A stretch of DNA of 64,000 nt, from positions 24,349 to 88,348 of the forward strand of contig DYEY01000056.1 in the NCBI GenBank assembly GCA_020725465.1. The letters are read 5' to 3'. Positions 26,484-35,609 of the stretch are shown here, piece after piece. The translations under genes were made by a program, and so were the position numbers. Under the pieces are notes generated by a model. That model ran no database searches, was not told the DNA's origin, and saw only the letters and a list, made by a program, of their open reading frames with translations. How positions within the stretch are numbered: the first letter of the stretch is position 1; each line of letters opens with the position of its first letter. Source of the DNA: Dethiobacter sp. Its GTDB lineage: Bacteria > Bacillota > Dethiobacteria > Dethiobacterales > Dethiobacteraceae.

Positions 26484-26861
26484 GTGGACACTCTGAAAGC
26501 CCTGCGTGCGGCAAACCAAAGAACCATTCAGGAAAACCCGGTGGACGTAACAATTCATCGGGTATTGTTTTTACCCGATGGTGCTGGGGGGAGACAAAAG
26601 CAGGAAGAAGACATCCCCCCTTTCCAGGGGCGTATCATGCCTTCAAAACAACAGTTAAAAAAAAGACAAGACGAAGCTGGAGAGATGCAAATATCAGCAT
26701 GGACGCTAATTGCTCCCTGGGATGCGGACATAAAAGCAGGCTCTAACGTCATTGATACCTTTCAGGTAAACGGGCGGAGCTTTCGGGTTGTCCGTGTTAT
26801 CCCCCGCAAATTTATAGGTAAAGCGTATTCTATCCAGGCCGTACTGGATGAGGTGATGTGA
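26484..26861 (+). CDS. head closure protein
   Basis: 125 residues from GTG 26484, immediately after the upstream stop, with GGGGGTGG nearby. Beta-rich C-terminal part (DTFQVNGRSFRVVRVIPRKF) fits the head-closure/stopper family (gp16-like). Assignment relies mostly on gene order. Confidence 0.6.
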   Translation: MDTLKALRAANQRTIQENPVDVTIHRVLFLPDGAGGRQKQEEDIPPFQGRIMPSKQQLKKRQDEAGEMQISAWTLIAPWDADIKAGSNVIDTFQVNGRSFRVVRVIPRKFIGKAYSIQAVLDEVM

Positions 26862-27205
26862 TGGCTAAAGGGGCGGATAAAGTAATAAACAATATGCACA
26901 GCTGGGCTGACAGGCAGCGGGCTGCAGTTATTGCCCTGGCACAAAACTGGGCCGGGCAGCTGGAGGGCAGGGCCAAAAGGAATGCACCCTGGAGAGACAG
27001 GACAGGTAACGCCAGAAACGGCCTTTTCGGCTCGACAGAAGTAACGGGGCTTTGGCGAAATGAAGTTAAAATCCGCCTGGCCCACACTATGGACTACGGG
27101 GTCTTCCTGGAACTGGCCAGGGACGGGAAATACGCTATCCTTAAACCCACCGTTGACGCCGCCGTGCCGGAAATTTGGGAAAGCTACCGGAACCTATGGG
27201 AGTGA
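26861..27205 (+). CDS. HK97 gp10-like tail component
   Basis: 114 residues from ATG 26861, overlapping the previous stop by one base. AKRNAPWRDRTGNARNGL and YGVFLELARDGKYAILKPT are the signature of HK97 gp10-type neck/tail-completion proteins. Confidence 0.85.
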   Translation: MAKGADKVINNMHSWADRQRAAVIALAQNWAGQLEGRAKRNAPWRDRTGNARNGLFGSTEVTGLWRNEVKIRLAHTMDYGVFLELARDGKYAILKPTVDAAVPEIWESYRNLWE

Positions 27206-27211
27206 AAAGTT

Positions 27212-27616
27212 ATGCTTCGCAGAGCAGTTATAAACCACATCATGGATAACGTATCGACCCTTTCTGGCCGGGTTTACCAGGCCTTTCTTGCGCCTTCAAA
27301 TACAAGAAAGCCTTATGCAACGGTAAAGGTAGGGCCCGTCCAGGGGAGCCCCGGCCTAAACTATGGAGGCACGCTATCCATCGAGGTGCGTATCTACAAT
27401 GACCAGGATTCCTTCCTTTCTCTGGACGCCTATGAAAAAGGAATCGTGGCTGCACTCCATGGGAGAGAAATTACCGATAATAATGGAGGTTCCCGTTATT
27501 TCCTGCAGTGGCTGTCTTCGCCAGGTGATTTTGTGGACGAAGAAAAAAAATTGATTGGCCGCCTGGTAGTATTCGGGGCGGCTGTTTTACTTGAACCTGG
27601 AGGTGATGGAATGTGA
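27212..27616 (+). CDS. tail terminator/completion protein
   Basis: 134 residues following the gp10-like gene. Beta-rich core (VYQAFLAPSNTRKPYATVKV, EVRIYNDQDSF) and position fit the tail-terminator class that caps the tail tube. Confidence 0.6.
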   Translation: MLRRAVINHIMDNVSTLSGRVYQAFLAPSNTRKPYATVKVGPVQGSPGLNYGGTLSIEVRIYNDQDSFLSLDAYEKGIVAALHGREITDNNGGSRYFLQWLSSPGDFVDEEKKLIGRLVVFGAAVLLEPGGDGM

Positions 27617-27780
27617 TAGCGCAGGTAAATAAGATTATACGGCATGAGGGAAAAGAGTACCGCCTGCACAAGGGGAGAGAAGCCCCGGAGATGCCGGACA
27701 GTTTGAAAAGGAGCTTAAAGAAAATAGGCTATGTAAAAGAATTACAGCCTGCTCCCAATGTGAAGGAAGGAGGAAAATAA
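27613..27780 (+). CDS. small phage protein before major tail gene
   Basis: 55 codons from GTG 27613, overlapping the previous stop by four bases (GTGA) and ending exactly before the tail-tube ATG. Strongly basic, with KEYRLHKGREAPEMPDSLKRSL. It carries the ribosome site AAGGAGG for the next gene in its last codons. Found in this slot in many siphoviruses; function unknown. Confidence 0.6.
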   Translation: MIAQVNKIIRHEGKEYRLHKGREAPEMPDSLKRSLKKIGYVKELQPAPNVKEGGK

Positions 27781-28380
27781 ATGGCACAGCAGATTAAAAG
27801 AGGCTATATCCGTGGAGTGCGTGGGATGGTCATCACCAGGTTAAAGCCTGATGGCACGGAAGACCCTGAAGCTACCCCTTATGGAATAAAGACTGCCCAG
27901 CAGGTCAACGTGTCCGCAACCGTTGAATCCGGCGGGGCATCGGCACTGCGGGGTGGAGGCCGGTTTCTGGCTTACGTGAAAGACCCTGACACTGTAGTAA
28001 TGCTTTCTCTGGCTGTCCAGGATGCCAGGTTTGACGCGCAAGCGATAGAGGTCATTGCCGGAGGCACCCTTATAGAAGAGGTCGTGGATACGGAAACGCA
28101 TATTGTGGGCTGGGAAGCTCCGGACATCGAAGCACAGCAGAACCCGCCTTATTTTAAAGCCGAAGTGTACGCCACCAATTACAACGCCCAGAGTGCAGTA
28201 GACGGCTATGTTAAATACTCCTTCAACTACTGCCGGGCTATTTTTGGCAACGAATCATTACAAGACCAGAACTGGTCAATCCCGGAGATGACCATTGAAG
28301 TAATGCACAACCCCAGCACCCAGGCAGGGCTGTACAAGAAGCAGTTCGTTGACTCACTGCCTGCTGAGTTGGCATCGTAA
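27781..28380 (+). CDS. major tail (tube) protein
   Basis: 199 residues, beta-rich, starting MAQQIKRGYIRGVRG. Placed immediately before the tail assembly chaperones, as the tube protein always is. AAGGAGG precedes the ATG. Moderate certainty because the call depends on order. Confidence 0.75.
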   Translation: MAQQIKRGYIRGVRGMVITRLKPDGTEDPEATPYGIKTAQQVNVSATVESGGASALRGGGRFLAYVKDPDTVVMLSLAVQDARFDAQAIEVIAGGTLIEEVVDTETHIVGWEAPDIEAQQNPPYFKAEVYATNYNAQSAVDGYVKYSFNYCRAIFGNESLQDQNWSIPEMTIEVMHNPSTQAGLYKKQFVDSLPAELAS

Positions 28381-28394
28381 AGGGGGCTTATCCA

Positions 28395-28817
28395 ATGACA
28401 GAAAAGAAAGTGACAACGCTGGAGGAAATAAAAAAGCAGGCTGCGCCTGACGTAGTAGAGATACCGGGCTTTAAGCCGGGCACTACGATAAATGTTGCCG
28501 TCCAGCTTATTGATTTAACGCCCTATCTCCTGGAATTGGACATTGGAAACCCTCTGTATGAAGCTGCTGTAATGAAAGCAAAGCTGGGAGAGGACAAAAA
28601 AGCGGTTGCAGATGCCGTACAAAAAGAAGCACTGAAGTCGGGGATTGATTTAAAGAAAGTCCTTCCTATTCTGGACGCTGTGGCAAAAGAAGCACTGGTG
28701 GAACCCCGGTATGAAAAAATTATCTCCATCGCCCCGCTAACCCTTGAACAAAAGATGGCTATCTTTAACTACGCTATCGGGGATGTGGATGGGCTCTCTT
28801 CCTTTCGTAGCCAGTAG
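28395..28817 (+). CDS. tail assembly chaperone G
   Basis: 140 residues, helical (KKAVADAVQKEALKSGIDLKK). First of the G/GT pair that coats the tape measure during tail assembly. The C-terminal end contains TTT.CGT, the likely shift site into the T frame. AAAGGGGGC precedes the ATG. Confidence 0.75.
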   Translation: MTEKKVTTLEEIKKQAAPDVVEIPGFKPGTTINVAVQLIDLTPYLLELDIGNPLYEAAVMKAKLGEDKKAVADAVQKEALKSGIDLKKVLPILDAVAKEALVEPRYEKIISIAPLTLEQKMAIFNYAIGDVDGLSSFRSQ

Positions 28818-29001
28818 CGGATTTGAAAGGCTTGTCGTTACTGCTTCGAACTGGAAATGCTCTCCCTCCTCTTATCTTTCCGGCATTACAGGGCTTCATG
28901 CTTTCTGGCTTGACGAGGCAGCAGCCGCGTGGCTAACGGAAAAACAAAAAATGCAAAAAAACGGCCACAATGTGGACTATGTAGGAGAGGACATCTTGTA
29001 A
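28395..29001 (+). CDS. tail chaperone GT frameshift product
   Basis: The T part is in the +1 frame (about 28807-29001) and has no well-placed start. Reading TTT at 28803-28805 and slipping forward one base onto TTC continues as VASSGFERL to a 201-residue G-T protein. The T part has the expected Trp/Cys/Leu pattern (NWKCSPSSYLSG, AAAAWLTEKQKMQ). The shift site is predicted. Confidence 0.6.
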
Positions 29002-29019
29002 GGGGAAGGGGGTGCTGCG

Positions 29020-31542
29020 GTGGCTGTCAATTTAGGGACGATTTATGCGGAGCTAGCCATCCGGCTGGATAAGTTTGACAAAGGTCTACGGGAAGCCGAA
29101 GCTGCTATCAAGGTAGCGGAAAAGCGGCTGGAAGGGTTTAAGGAAACTGGTGAGCGGCTTACCAGCATAGGTAAAAACTTAACCACCAAAGTAACCCTTC
29201 CCATCATGGGGCTTGCCGCAGCGGGAGTAAAAGCTTTTTCCGATTTTGATGATGCAATGACTGGCTCGCTGGCTATCATGGGCGATGTGTCAGAAGAAAT
29301 GCGGAAACGGATGGAAGGCACCGCACGGGACATAGCGAAAGAAACTCGCTTCTCTGCTTCTCAGGCAGCAGAAGCTTATTTTTTTCTGGCCAGCGCAGGG
29401 TTAGATGCTGCCCAGTCTATAGAGGCCCTTCCCCGGGTCGCCAAGTTCGCTACCGCCGGAAAGTTTGACCTGGCAAGGGCGACAGACCTGCTGACAGACG
29501 CACAGTCGGCGTTAGGGCTGGCTTCCAAAGATACGGCAGAAAACATGCAAAACATGGAAAGGGTCGCTGATGTCCTGGTTAAGGCGAACACGCTGGCCAA
29601 TGCCAGCGTCGAGCAATTTTCTGAGTCGCTGACCAATAAAGCCGGGGCTGCCTTAAGACTTTTAAATAAGGATGTTGAAGAAGGTGTTGCTGTCCTGGCC
29701 GTGTTTGCTGACCAGGGGCTAAAAGGTGCTGCCGCAGGGGAATCGTTAAACATCGTGATGCGTGACCTGCAGCGCACGGCCATTAACAACAAGGAAGAGT
29801 TTAAAGAACTGGGTATCTCCGTCTTTGATGCCGAAGGAAACATGCGCAACATTGCCGATATCATCGGTGATCTCGAGAACGCACTGGACGGCATGTCTGA
29901 TGAACAGGTCAGGGCAACTTTGATGATGCTCGGCTTCCAGGACAGAAGCGTCTCGGCAATGATGGCACTCCTTGGTACATCTGACGCTATCAGGGAATAT
30001 GAGAAAGAACTACGGAATGCGTCAGGCATCACAGAAGAAGTGGCCGATAAGCAGATGGAGTCCCTGGCTGCCCGGCTGGACAAAGTTAAAAGCAAGCTGT
30101 GGGATGCCGCCATCACTATCGGAGAGCATCTGGTTCCCATCGTAGAAAGGCTGGCCGGATGGATAGAACGGCTGGTTGAAAGGTTCGACAACCTCTCGCC
30201 GTGGATACAGAAAGCCATAATTTACTTTGCCTTATTGGTGGCCGCCATTGGCCCGGTTATTTGGGCTGCAGGGGTTCTGTTCGGTAGCATCTATAAAATA
30301 CAAGTGGGAATGACATTCCTTTCTAAAACGGTTATCCCTCTTTTGGTTAAAGGTATCGGCCTTTTAGGGAAAGCATTGATGTTCCTCTTTGCAAACCCCA
30401 TAGGGCTGATTATCCTGGGCATTACAGCACTGATAGCAGCAGGTTACTTGCTATACAAAAACTGGGACACGGTAAAAGAAAAAGTCGTAGAACTGTGGGT
30501 AAGCCTGAAAGAATGGGCTGTATCCACCTGGGAAGCATTGAGAGAATGGCTGGCGGAAACATGGGAGAATATGAAGACTTCGGCCATAGCAGCATGGGAA
30601 AGCATCGTACTATGGTTTCAGGAGCTGCCGGGAAGAGTTAAAGAATGGCTTTCAAAATTGGGAGAGTTCTTGGTGAAGCTCTTGGTAGAGGACATACCTT
30701 TCTGGTTGGGCTATGCAATAGGCAGCTTTATCCGCTGGTCATTGGAGATGCGGGAAAAAGCCCTGGAGACCGGGAAGGCTGTCCTGGACAGTGTCATCCA
30801 GTTTATTAAGGAACTGCCGGGAAGAGTATGGGAATGGCTCGTGAATACGGCAGTTCGGCTGGGTCAATTTGCTATCGAAGCCAGGGAAAGGGCTGTTGAA
30901 GCCGGACGCAGTATCCTCGAAAACGTGGTTGCTTTTATCAGAGAATTGCCGGGGCGCATTTGGGACTGGCTGCTCCGGACAGCAGACAGAGTCACATCTT
31001 TTGCGTCAGAAGCCAGGACGAGGGCAATCAGTGCAGGCAGGAACATTATAAACGGCATAGTAGATACCATCCGCAACTTGCCAGGAGAAGTCTGGAACAT
31101 ACTGACGCAAACGGCAAGAAGATTGCTCGATATCGGCGGCACCCTCTGGCGCAACGCCAGGGAAGCGGCAAGCAATCTGTGGAACGGGTTTAAACGGGGA
31201 CTTGGCATTGCTTCTCCCTCCTACATCGAAAAGGCACTAGAAAAAATAATTGAGAGCTCCGGGGAGACGCTGGATAAGCTTAAAAAAGATTTTTCAGCTC
31301 TTTCCCGTCTCAAGGTAGAGCCTCAAATCTCTCCAGGGATATCCCCCGTTCCAGCCCTTGCTGTGGCTACAGCACCGGTGCCCTCCCCTGGCCTGGGACA
31401 ATCCTTTTATGACCAGAGGATTAACGGCCCGCTGGTAGTAGTGGAGAACATGACTGTCCGTTCAGAAGAAGACATCGAAACATTGAGCCGCAAGTTGTAC
31501 CGCTATATTGAGGCAGCTAACCGTGGAAGGGGGAGGTTGTAA
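29020..31542 (+). CDS. tape measure protein
   Basis: 840 residues from GTG 29020 (GGGGGTG upstream). Coiled-coil N-terminus, TP901-type tape-measure core (about 90-290, FSDFDDAMTGSLAIMG, ETRFSASQAAEAYFFLASAGL), two hydrophobic spans (about 390-425 and 440-475), then a set of about 42-residue repeats ending in LPGRVWEWL-type motifs (about 535-700). At 0.15 nm per residue, the known rule of thumb, this suggests a tail near 125 nm. Sets siphovirus tail length. Confidence 0.93.
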   Translation: MAVNLGTIYAELAIRLDKFDKGLREAEAAIKVAEKRLEGFKETGERLTSIGKNLTTKVTLPIMGLAAAGVKAFSDFDDAMTGSLAIMGDVSEEMRKRMEGTARDIAKETRFSASQAAEAYFFLASAGLDAAQSIEALPRVAKFATAGKFDLARATDLLTDAQSALGLASKDTAENMQNMERVADVLVKANTLANASVEQFSESLTNKAGAALRLLNKDVEEGVAVLAVFADQGLKGAAAGESLNIVMRDLQRTAINNKEEFKELGISVFDAEGNMRNIADIIGDLENALDGMSDEQVRATLMMLGFQDRSVSAMMALLGTSDAIREYEKELRNASGITEEVADKQMESLAARLDKVKSKLWDAAITIGEHLVPIVERLAGWIERLVERFDNLSPWIQKAIIYFALLVAAIGPVIWAAGVLFGSIYKIQVGMTFLSKTVIPLLVKGIGLLGKALMFLFANPIGLIILGITALIAAGYLLYKNWDTVKEKVVELWVSLKEWAVSTWEALREWLAETWENMKTSAIAAWESIVLWFQELPGRVKEWLSKLGEFLVKLLVEDIPFWLGYAIGSFIRWSLEMREKALETGKAVLDSVIQFIKELPGRVWEWLVNTAVRLGQFAIEARERAVEAGRSILENVVAFIRELPGRIWDWLLRTADRVTSFASEARTRAISAGRNIINGIVDTIRNLPGEVWNILTQTARRLLDIGGTLWRNAREAASNLWNGFKRGLGIASPSYIEKALEKIIESSGETLDKLKKDFSALSRLKVEPQISPGISPVPALAVATAPVPSPGLGQSFYDQRINGPLVVVENMTVRSEEDIETLSRKLYRYIEAANRGRGRL

Positions 31543-32303
31543 TGGGCCATTTTTCTTTTGCCGGAGAACATTCTACCGATTATTCCGTATATCTCCTCCG
31601 CTCTCCCATCTCTATCTTTCCCGGCACTCGGGATAAGGTCATCGTTATGCCTGGGAGACACGGAATTTTTAGAATGCTGCCGGACTTCGGGCCCCGCATA
31701 ATACGACTAGAGTGCTGGCTCAAAGCTAGCTCATATGCAGATATATACCAGAAGCTGGACGCAGTGCGTTCCTGGCTAAATCCCATACGGGGGCCACAAA
31801 AACTCGTTTTTGACCACATACCCGACAGATACTATTCTGCTATTTGGGCTGGCAGCGACATGGAGGCACAGGTCACGGCAAATCAGGGACTTTTTACGCT
31901 GCAGATGGTATGTGATGATCCTTTTGCCTATGACCGCACACCAGATGAACTTCTGCTACTGGAAAGCCCATATACCCACTACCAGAGAGGGACGGCCCCA
32001 GCAGACCCTCTTTTTTTACTGCAGGGATTGTCGGCTGGCGGCAACCAGTCATTAGCCATTAAGGTGAACGATGAGCAAGTTATTTACCGGGGCCCCCTGG
32101 AAGAAGAGGAACAGCTGGAAATTGACTGCCTGCAAAAGACAGTTTATATTGTCCGGGACAACGACAGAGAAAGAGCTCTCCACCACCTGGAAAGGCCGGT
32201 TTTCCCGCAGCTGGTGCCGGGGATAAATATTGTTCAAGTAATCGCTGAGGGCGGCGCAGCCTGGTCGAGGCTGGATATTATGTGCAGAAACCGCTGGCTA
32301 TAA
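31542..32303 (+). CDS. distal tail protein (Dit)
   Basis: 253 residues, starting at the last base of the tape measure stop. SDYSVYLLRSPI-like N-terminus (HSTDYSVYLL), GRHGIFRM and IIRLECWLKASSYADIYQKLD match the Dit family that forms the hub of the baseplate. The C-terminal galectin-like half is beta-rich. Confidence 0.85.
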   Translation: MGHFSFAGEHSTDYSVYLLRSPISIFPGTRDKVIVMPGRHGIFRMLPDFGPRIIRLECWLKASSYADIYQKLDAVRSWLNPIRGPQKLVFDHIPDRYYSAIWAGSDMEAQVTANQGLFTLQMVCDDPFAYDRTPDELLLLESPYTHYQRGTAPADPLFLLQGLSAGGNQSLAIKVNDEQVIYRGPLEEEEQLEIDCLQKTVYIVRDNDRERALHHLERPVFPQLVPGINIVQVIAEGGAAWSRLDIMCRNRWL

Positions 32304-32317
32304 AAAGGAGTGAGATA

Positions 32318-33298
32318 ATGGCTAAAACTCCATTTAAAAGAGTAACAAGCAGAGAAATATACGGGGCGGACATTTCAGGGCTTCAAGATGCGGTCAACAA
32401 ACTGGAAACAGTGCTGGAGATGAATGTTGCCAATACAGAGAACCACAATCTATTCCCCGTAGAAGACCAGCCAGAGCAAACGCTACACAGAAGGATATAC
32501 GAGGGCAATATCCGCAACTGGCTGGAAGACCCTGTCCCTATAATAAAGCGCAACGGCGAAATCGTCTCGACGGAGGAATATACGCTGTATGCTGCCCAAG
32601 GGATGGTCGTCTTTCATGAGCAGCAACCCCCGGGCGCAACGGTCACTGCAGATTTTTCTTATGTGCATGATACCTCGCCTTTTACAGGGCATGTGGGAGC
32701 AGGGGGAACGGCACACGCTTCTGCAACGGCTGAAACAGCAGGTTTTATGACAGCAGGAGATAAGCTGCGGCTTGATGCGCTGGATTACCTGCGCTACCGC
32801 AAAAGAGGGCTTTACCATTTCGGGATTACTGCCAATGTTTTAAGCGCATATGCGACTGCAGCAAACGTAATAGACGTCCTCCCTTTTTATGTGCCAGAAC
32901 CCCAGTCTTTTGACCGCCTGGCGATACACGTAACATCCGCCAGCACAGGCCAGGCTCGGCTGGGCATTTATGCCGACAACGGCGATATTTATCCCGGGGA
33001 ACTGGTCATCGATGCCGGGGAAGTAGACACATCAACCACAGGCACTAAAGTTAGGGCAATAGAGCTAACCCTTGACACAGGGCTTTACTGGATAGCCCGG
33101 CTGCAAAGCGGAACGCCTACAATCAGAGGCGTGCAAACAGCCGCAATGATTGCCCTGGGTTTGGACGATCCAATAAACGTAGGGCTTGCTACCGGCTATA
33201 GGGCAAGCTTTGATTATGCGGAGCTGCCGAACCCCTATCCGGCAGGAGCGGAGTACATCACAGGGGCAAGACCGGCTGTCTTTCTCAGGAGGGCTTAA
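32318..33298 (+). CDS. tail fibre/baseplate protein
   Basis: 326 residues from ATG 32318 with AAAAGGAG upstream. N-terminal 120 residues contain a segment RIYEGNIRNWLEDPVPIIKRNG; the middle has a short Gly-Ala-rich linker (HVGAGGTAHASATA) as in trimeric fibres, with a beta-rich C-terminal part. Lies between Dit and the Tal-like gene. Confidence 0.55.
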   Translation: MAKTPFKRVTSREIYGADISGLQDAVNKLETVLEMNVANTENHNLFPVEDQPEQTLHRRIYEGNIRNWLEDPVPIIKRNGEIVSTEEYTLYAAQGMVVFHEQQPPGATVTADFSYVHDTSPFTGHVGAGGTAHASATAETAGFMTAGDKLRLDALDYLRYRKRGLYHFGITANVLSAYATAANVIDVLPFYVPEPQSFDRLAIHVTSASTGQARLGIYADNGDIYPGELVIDAGEVDTSTTGTKVRAIELTLDTGLYWIARLQSGTPTIRGVQTAAMIALGLDDPINVGLATGYRASFDYAELPNPYPAGAEYITGARPAVFLRRA

Positions 33299-33301
33299 GC
33301 A

Positions 33302-34765
33302 GTGTATAACACAGGCAGGCGTTACAATACAAGCAAACTTTACAACCAGATCGTTATTCCCTGGCGACCTATCTCCTGGTATGACCGATTGGGTTTTGCT
33401 GTGCCTGTCATAGTCAACAAGCAAATGGAACCGGTTGCCCTCCTGCACGAGGCATATGAAATAATCGTGTACCAAACCCTGGGGAGCGAAGACCGGCTGG
33501 AGTTCAAACTGCCTATAAAGCCTGGCATGGAAGACCTGGAAACAGGGATGATGCTCGACCTGGCAGGAAGCATTTACCGGACAATGATAATCGCCAACGA
33601 GGAAGATGCTTCGGGAGCCAGGCATCTGCACGTTGAGGCCTGGGCGCTTTGGTATGATTTGCTGAAAATGCCGGAGATTCCGCCGCGGGAATGGGAAAAT
33701 GCAACAGCGGCAGAGGTGTTAACATACCTCCTTTCTGATACAGGGTGGCAGGCGGTGGAATCGGTCTCCTCAGCTAACCGGCCCTTTGTTTTTCGAGGGG
33801 GATGTAACCGCCTTGAAGCACTGCGAGAAATTGAACGCATTTTTCAAGTGGAGCTCAGTTTCCAAACAAAGCAGAGAACAGTATCAATAAGGGACGCTGA
33901 AGGCATCGAGCGGAACGTATTCTTTTTACGGGGGAAAAACCTGCGCAGGGCACAAGAAGAAAAAAACGTAATCGAACAGATTACCAGGGTGTATCCCAGG
34001 GGCAGAGGTGGCCTGACTATTGCCACAGTAAATAACGGCATCCCCTATCTGGAAGTACCAAGCGAATATGACCCTCCTCCCTCCGCAGTCCTTATCGCAG
34101 AAGAGTTTACAGACCCGAACCAGCTGAAAGAATATGCCCAGGCTTTTTTGGAAGCCTTAAGTCAGGTGCAGGTAAGCTACGAGTGCGGCATTGTTGACCT
34201 CTCTGTCTTACCCGGTTATGAAGAAGAAAAAGTCGACCTGGGAGACGTGGTGACAGTTTATGATGAGGATTCTGGCATTAATGTAAAGACAAGGGTCGTC
34301 CGCATGCGGTATTTTGTGGAGGAACCGTGGCAGAGCGAAATCGAGCTTGCGGCTATCCGCAAAGACTTATCGGAGACGTTTAGCCAGGTTAAGCATTCTG
34401 TGGCTCTGTTTGAAACGACAGACATTGTCGACAGGAAAGACATCGAGCAGCTGTCCCCTTTTAACCTGCTTCTAAACTCCAGGGCAGAAAGCGGTACTGC
34501 CTACTGGATAAATGACGGATGGACTGTGGACAGCACGAAAGGCTATTCAGGCCGGGCCTCTTTTAAGGCCACAGGTGCCCTTGGTGTTTCAAAAACACTA
34601 ACCCAGACCGTATATCCTTCCCACAGGGACAGCTATGTATTAAGCCTGCGGGCGGCTCTGGAAAATATCCAACTGGGGCCAAACGGCAGGGTCGGGGTTG
34701 AGATAGTTATACATTACGAGGACGGAACCAGCGAGACGCAGTTTGTTTCCCTCGTCCTCGAATAA
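33302..34765 (+). CDS. Tal-like tail hub protein with C-terminal binding domain
   Basis: 487 residues from GTG 33302 with AGGAGGG upstream. Residues about 1-370 resemble gp37/Tal-like siphovirus tail hub proteins (GSEDRLEFKLPIK, EGIERNVFFLRGKNLR, VDLGDVVTVYDEDSGI). The last 110 residues (NLLLNSRAESGTAYWI onward) look like a carbohydrate-binding jelly roll. Peptidase residues were not identified. Confidence 0.7.
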   Translation: MYNTGRRYNTSKLYNQIVIPWRPISWYDRLGFAVPVIVNKQMEPVALLHEAYEIIVYQTLGSEDRLEFKLPIKPGMEDLETGMMLDLAGSIYRTMIIANEEDASGARHLHVEAWALWYDLLKMPEIPPREWENATAAEVLTYLLSDTGWQAVESVSSANRPFVFRGGCNRLEALREIERIFQVELSFQTKQRTVSIRDAEGIERNVFFLRGKNLRRAQEEKNVIEQITRVYPRGRGGLTIATVNNGIPYLEVPSEYDPPPSAVLIAEEFTDPNQLKEYAQAFLEALSQVQVSYECGIVDLSVLPGYEEEKVDLGDVVTVYDEDSGINVKTRVVRMRYFVEEPWQSEIELAAIRKDLSETFSQVKHSVALFETTDIVDRKDIEQLSPFNLLLNSRAESGTAYWINDGWTVDSTKGYSGRASFKATGALGVSKTLTQTVYPSHRDSYVLSLRAALENIQLGPNGRVGVEIVIHYEDGTSETQFVSLVLE

Positions 34766-34778
34766 AGGAGCAAGCACA

Positions 34779-34964
34779 ATGGCATTTTTTGAACCTAAAG
34801 TTTTTGCTGTTTACCCTACAAAGAAAGTTGAAAAAATCGAGGTTCGCCTATGCCTGGAAGATGCAAATGGCCATGTCAACATCACTGATATCGTGCTGCA
34901 GGGCGGGAGGCTGGCCACCTTGTGGAACGGCCACCCTGCGGAGCTTCGCTTCTCCTTTGAGTAG
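34779..34964 (+). CDS. small tail protein
   Basis: 61 residues with AAAGGAG upstream. The core KIEVRLCLEDANGHVNITDI is repeated, in related form, at the N-terminus of the next gene, so this is a one-domain version of a duplicated tail domain. Unknown role. Confidence 0.6.
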   Translation: MAFFEPKVFAVYPTKKVEKIEVRLCLEDANGHVNITDIVLQGGRLATLWNGHPAELRFSFE

Positions 34965-34973
34965 GTGAAGAAA

Positions 34974-35609
34974 ATGGATCGTTATTTTTATCGTTTTGAA
35001 CCGGAAGAGGGCAAAAATGTAGACAACATAGAGATACGAGCCACCATATCAGATGCGGTCGGCTCGTTTTCTTTTACGGACATCATGCTCCAGGACGGAA
35101 AGCATTTAACCGGCTACTCCCAGAACACCCGGGAGATGCTGCAAAAGCTGCGGGAAGACTCAAGTCCGGCCACGCCAAAGCACTACAACGCCGTGGTGAG
35201 GGGCACTAAAACAATTATTGTCCCCAACCGCGGCGCATATTGGGCTGTGGAACCGGAAGCGGTTATCGTCCCAACAGCCCTGGACTTTCATGTTAGAGCA
35301 AAGGAAAGCCTGCCAAGAGGCATAGCCCTGGGGCAGGACAGGCTGACAAGGCTTTTTTATTTCCCAGGAGAACTGGCTGGTAATCAGGAGTTGCAAATTA
35401 TAGGCACTGACCGGCAGGTATTGTTTAACGGTGCTCCTGCTCAAAGCTTTAAAGGCCATTTTCTGTATGCCGCCTGGGGGAACCCCCGCTTCCCTGTTAC
35501 TCTCCTGGAGCTGGAGGAAGAACAGGAAGCACTGCGGCCCGAACCTTCAGCCAGAGTACTTATAGAGTTTCAGGAGTGGCAGTTGGCGGAAGGGGGGAAA
35601 AGGATATGA
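34974..35609 (+). CDS. tail protein with duplicated N-terminal domain
   Basis: 211 residues from ATG 34974 (AGGTGA upstream), shorter than the open frame beginning at GTG 34965. Residues about 17-45 (NIEIRATISDAVGSFSFTDI) match the previous small protein. The rest is beta-rich, with no recognised motif. Last codons overlap the GH18 gene. Confidence 0.6.
   Translation: MDRYFYRFEPEEGKNVDNIEIRATISDAVGSFSFTDIMLQDGKHLTGYSQNTREMLQKLREDSSPATPKHYNAVVRGTKTIIVPNRGAYWAVEPEAVIVPTALDFHVRAKESLPRGIALGQDRLTRLFYFPGELAGNQELQIIGTDRQVLFNGAPAQSFKGHFLYAAWGNPRFPVTLLELEEEQEALRPEPSARVLIEFQEWQLAEGGKRI

Noticed and set aside
29376..30218. 280-codon minus-strand open frame opposite the tape measure gene
   Set aside because: Serine-rich antisense shadow of a clear tape measure frame.
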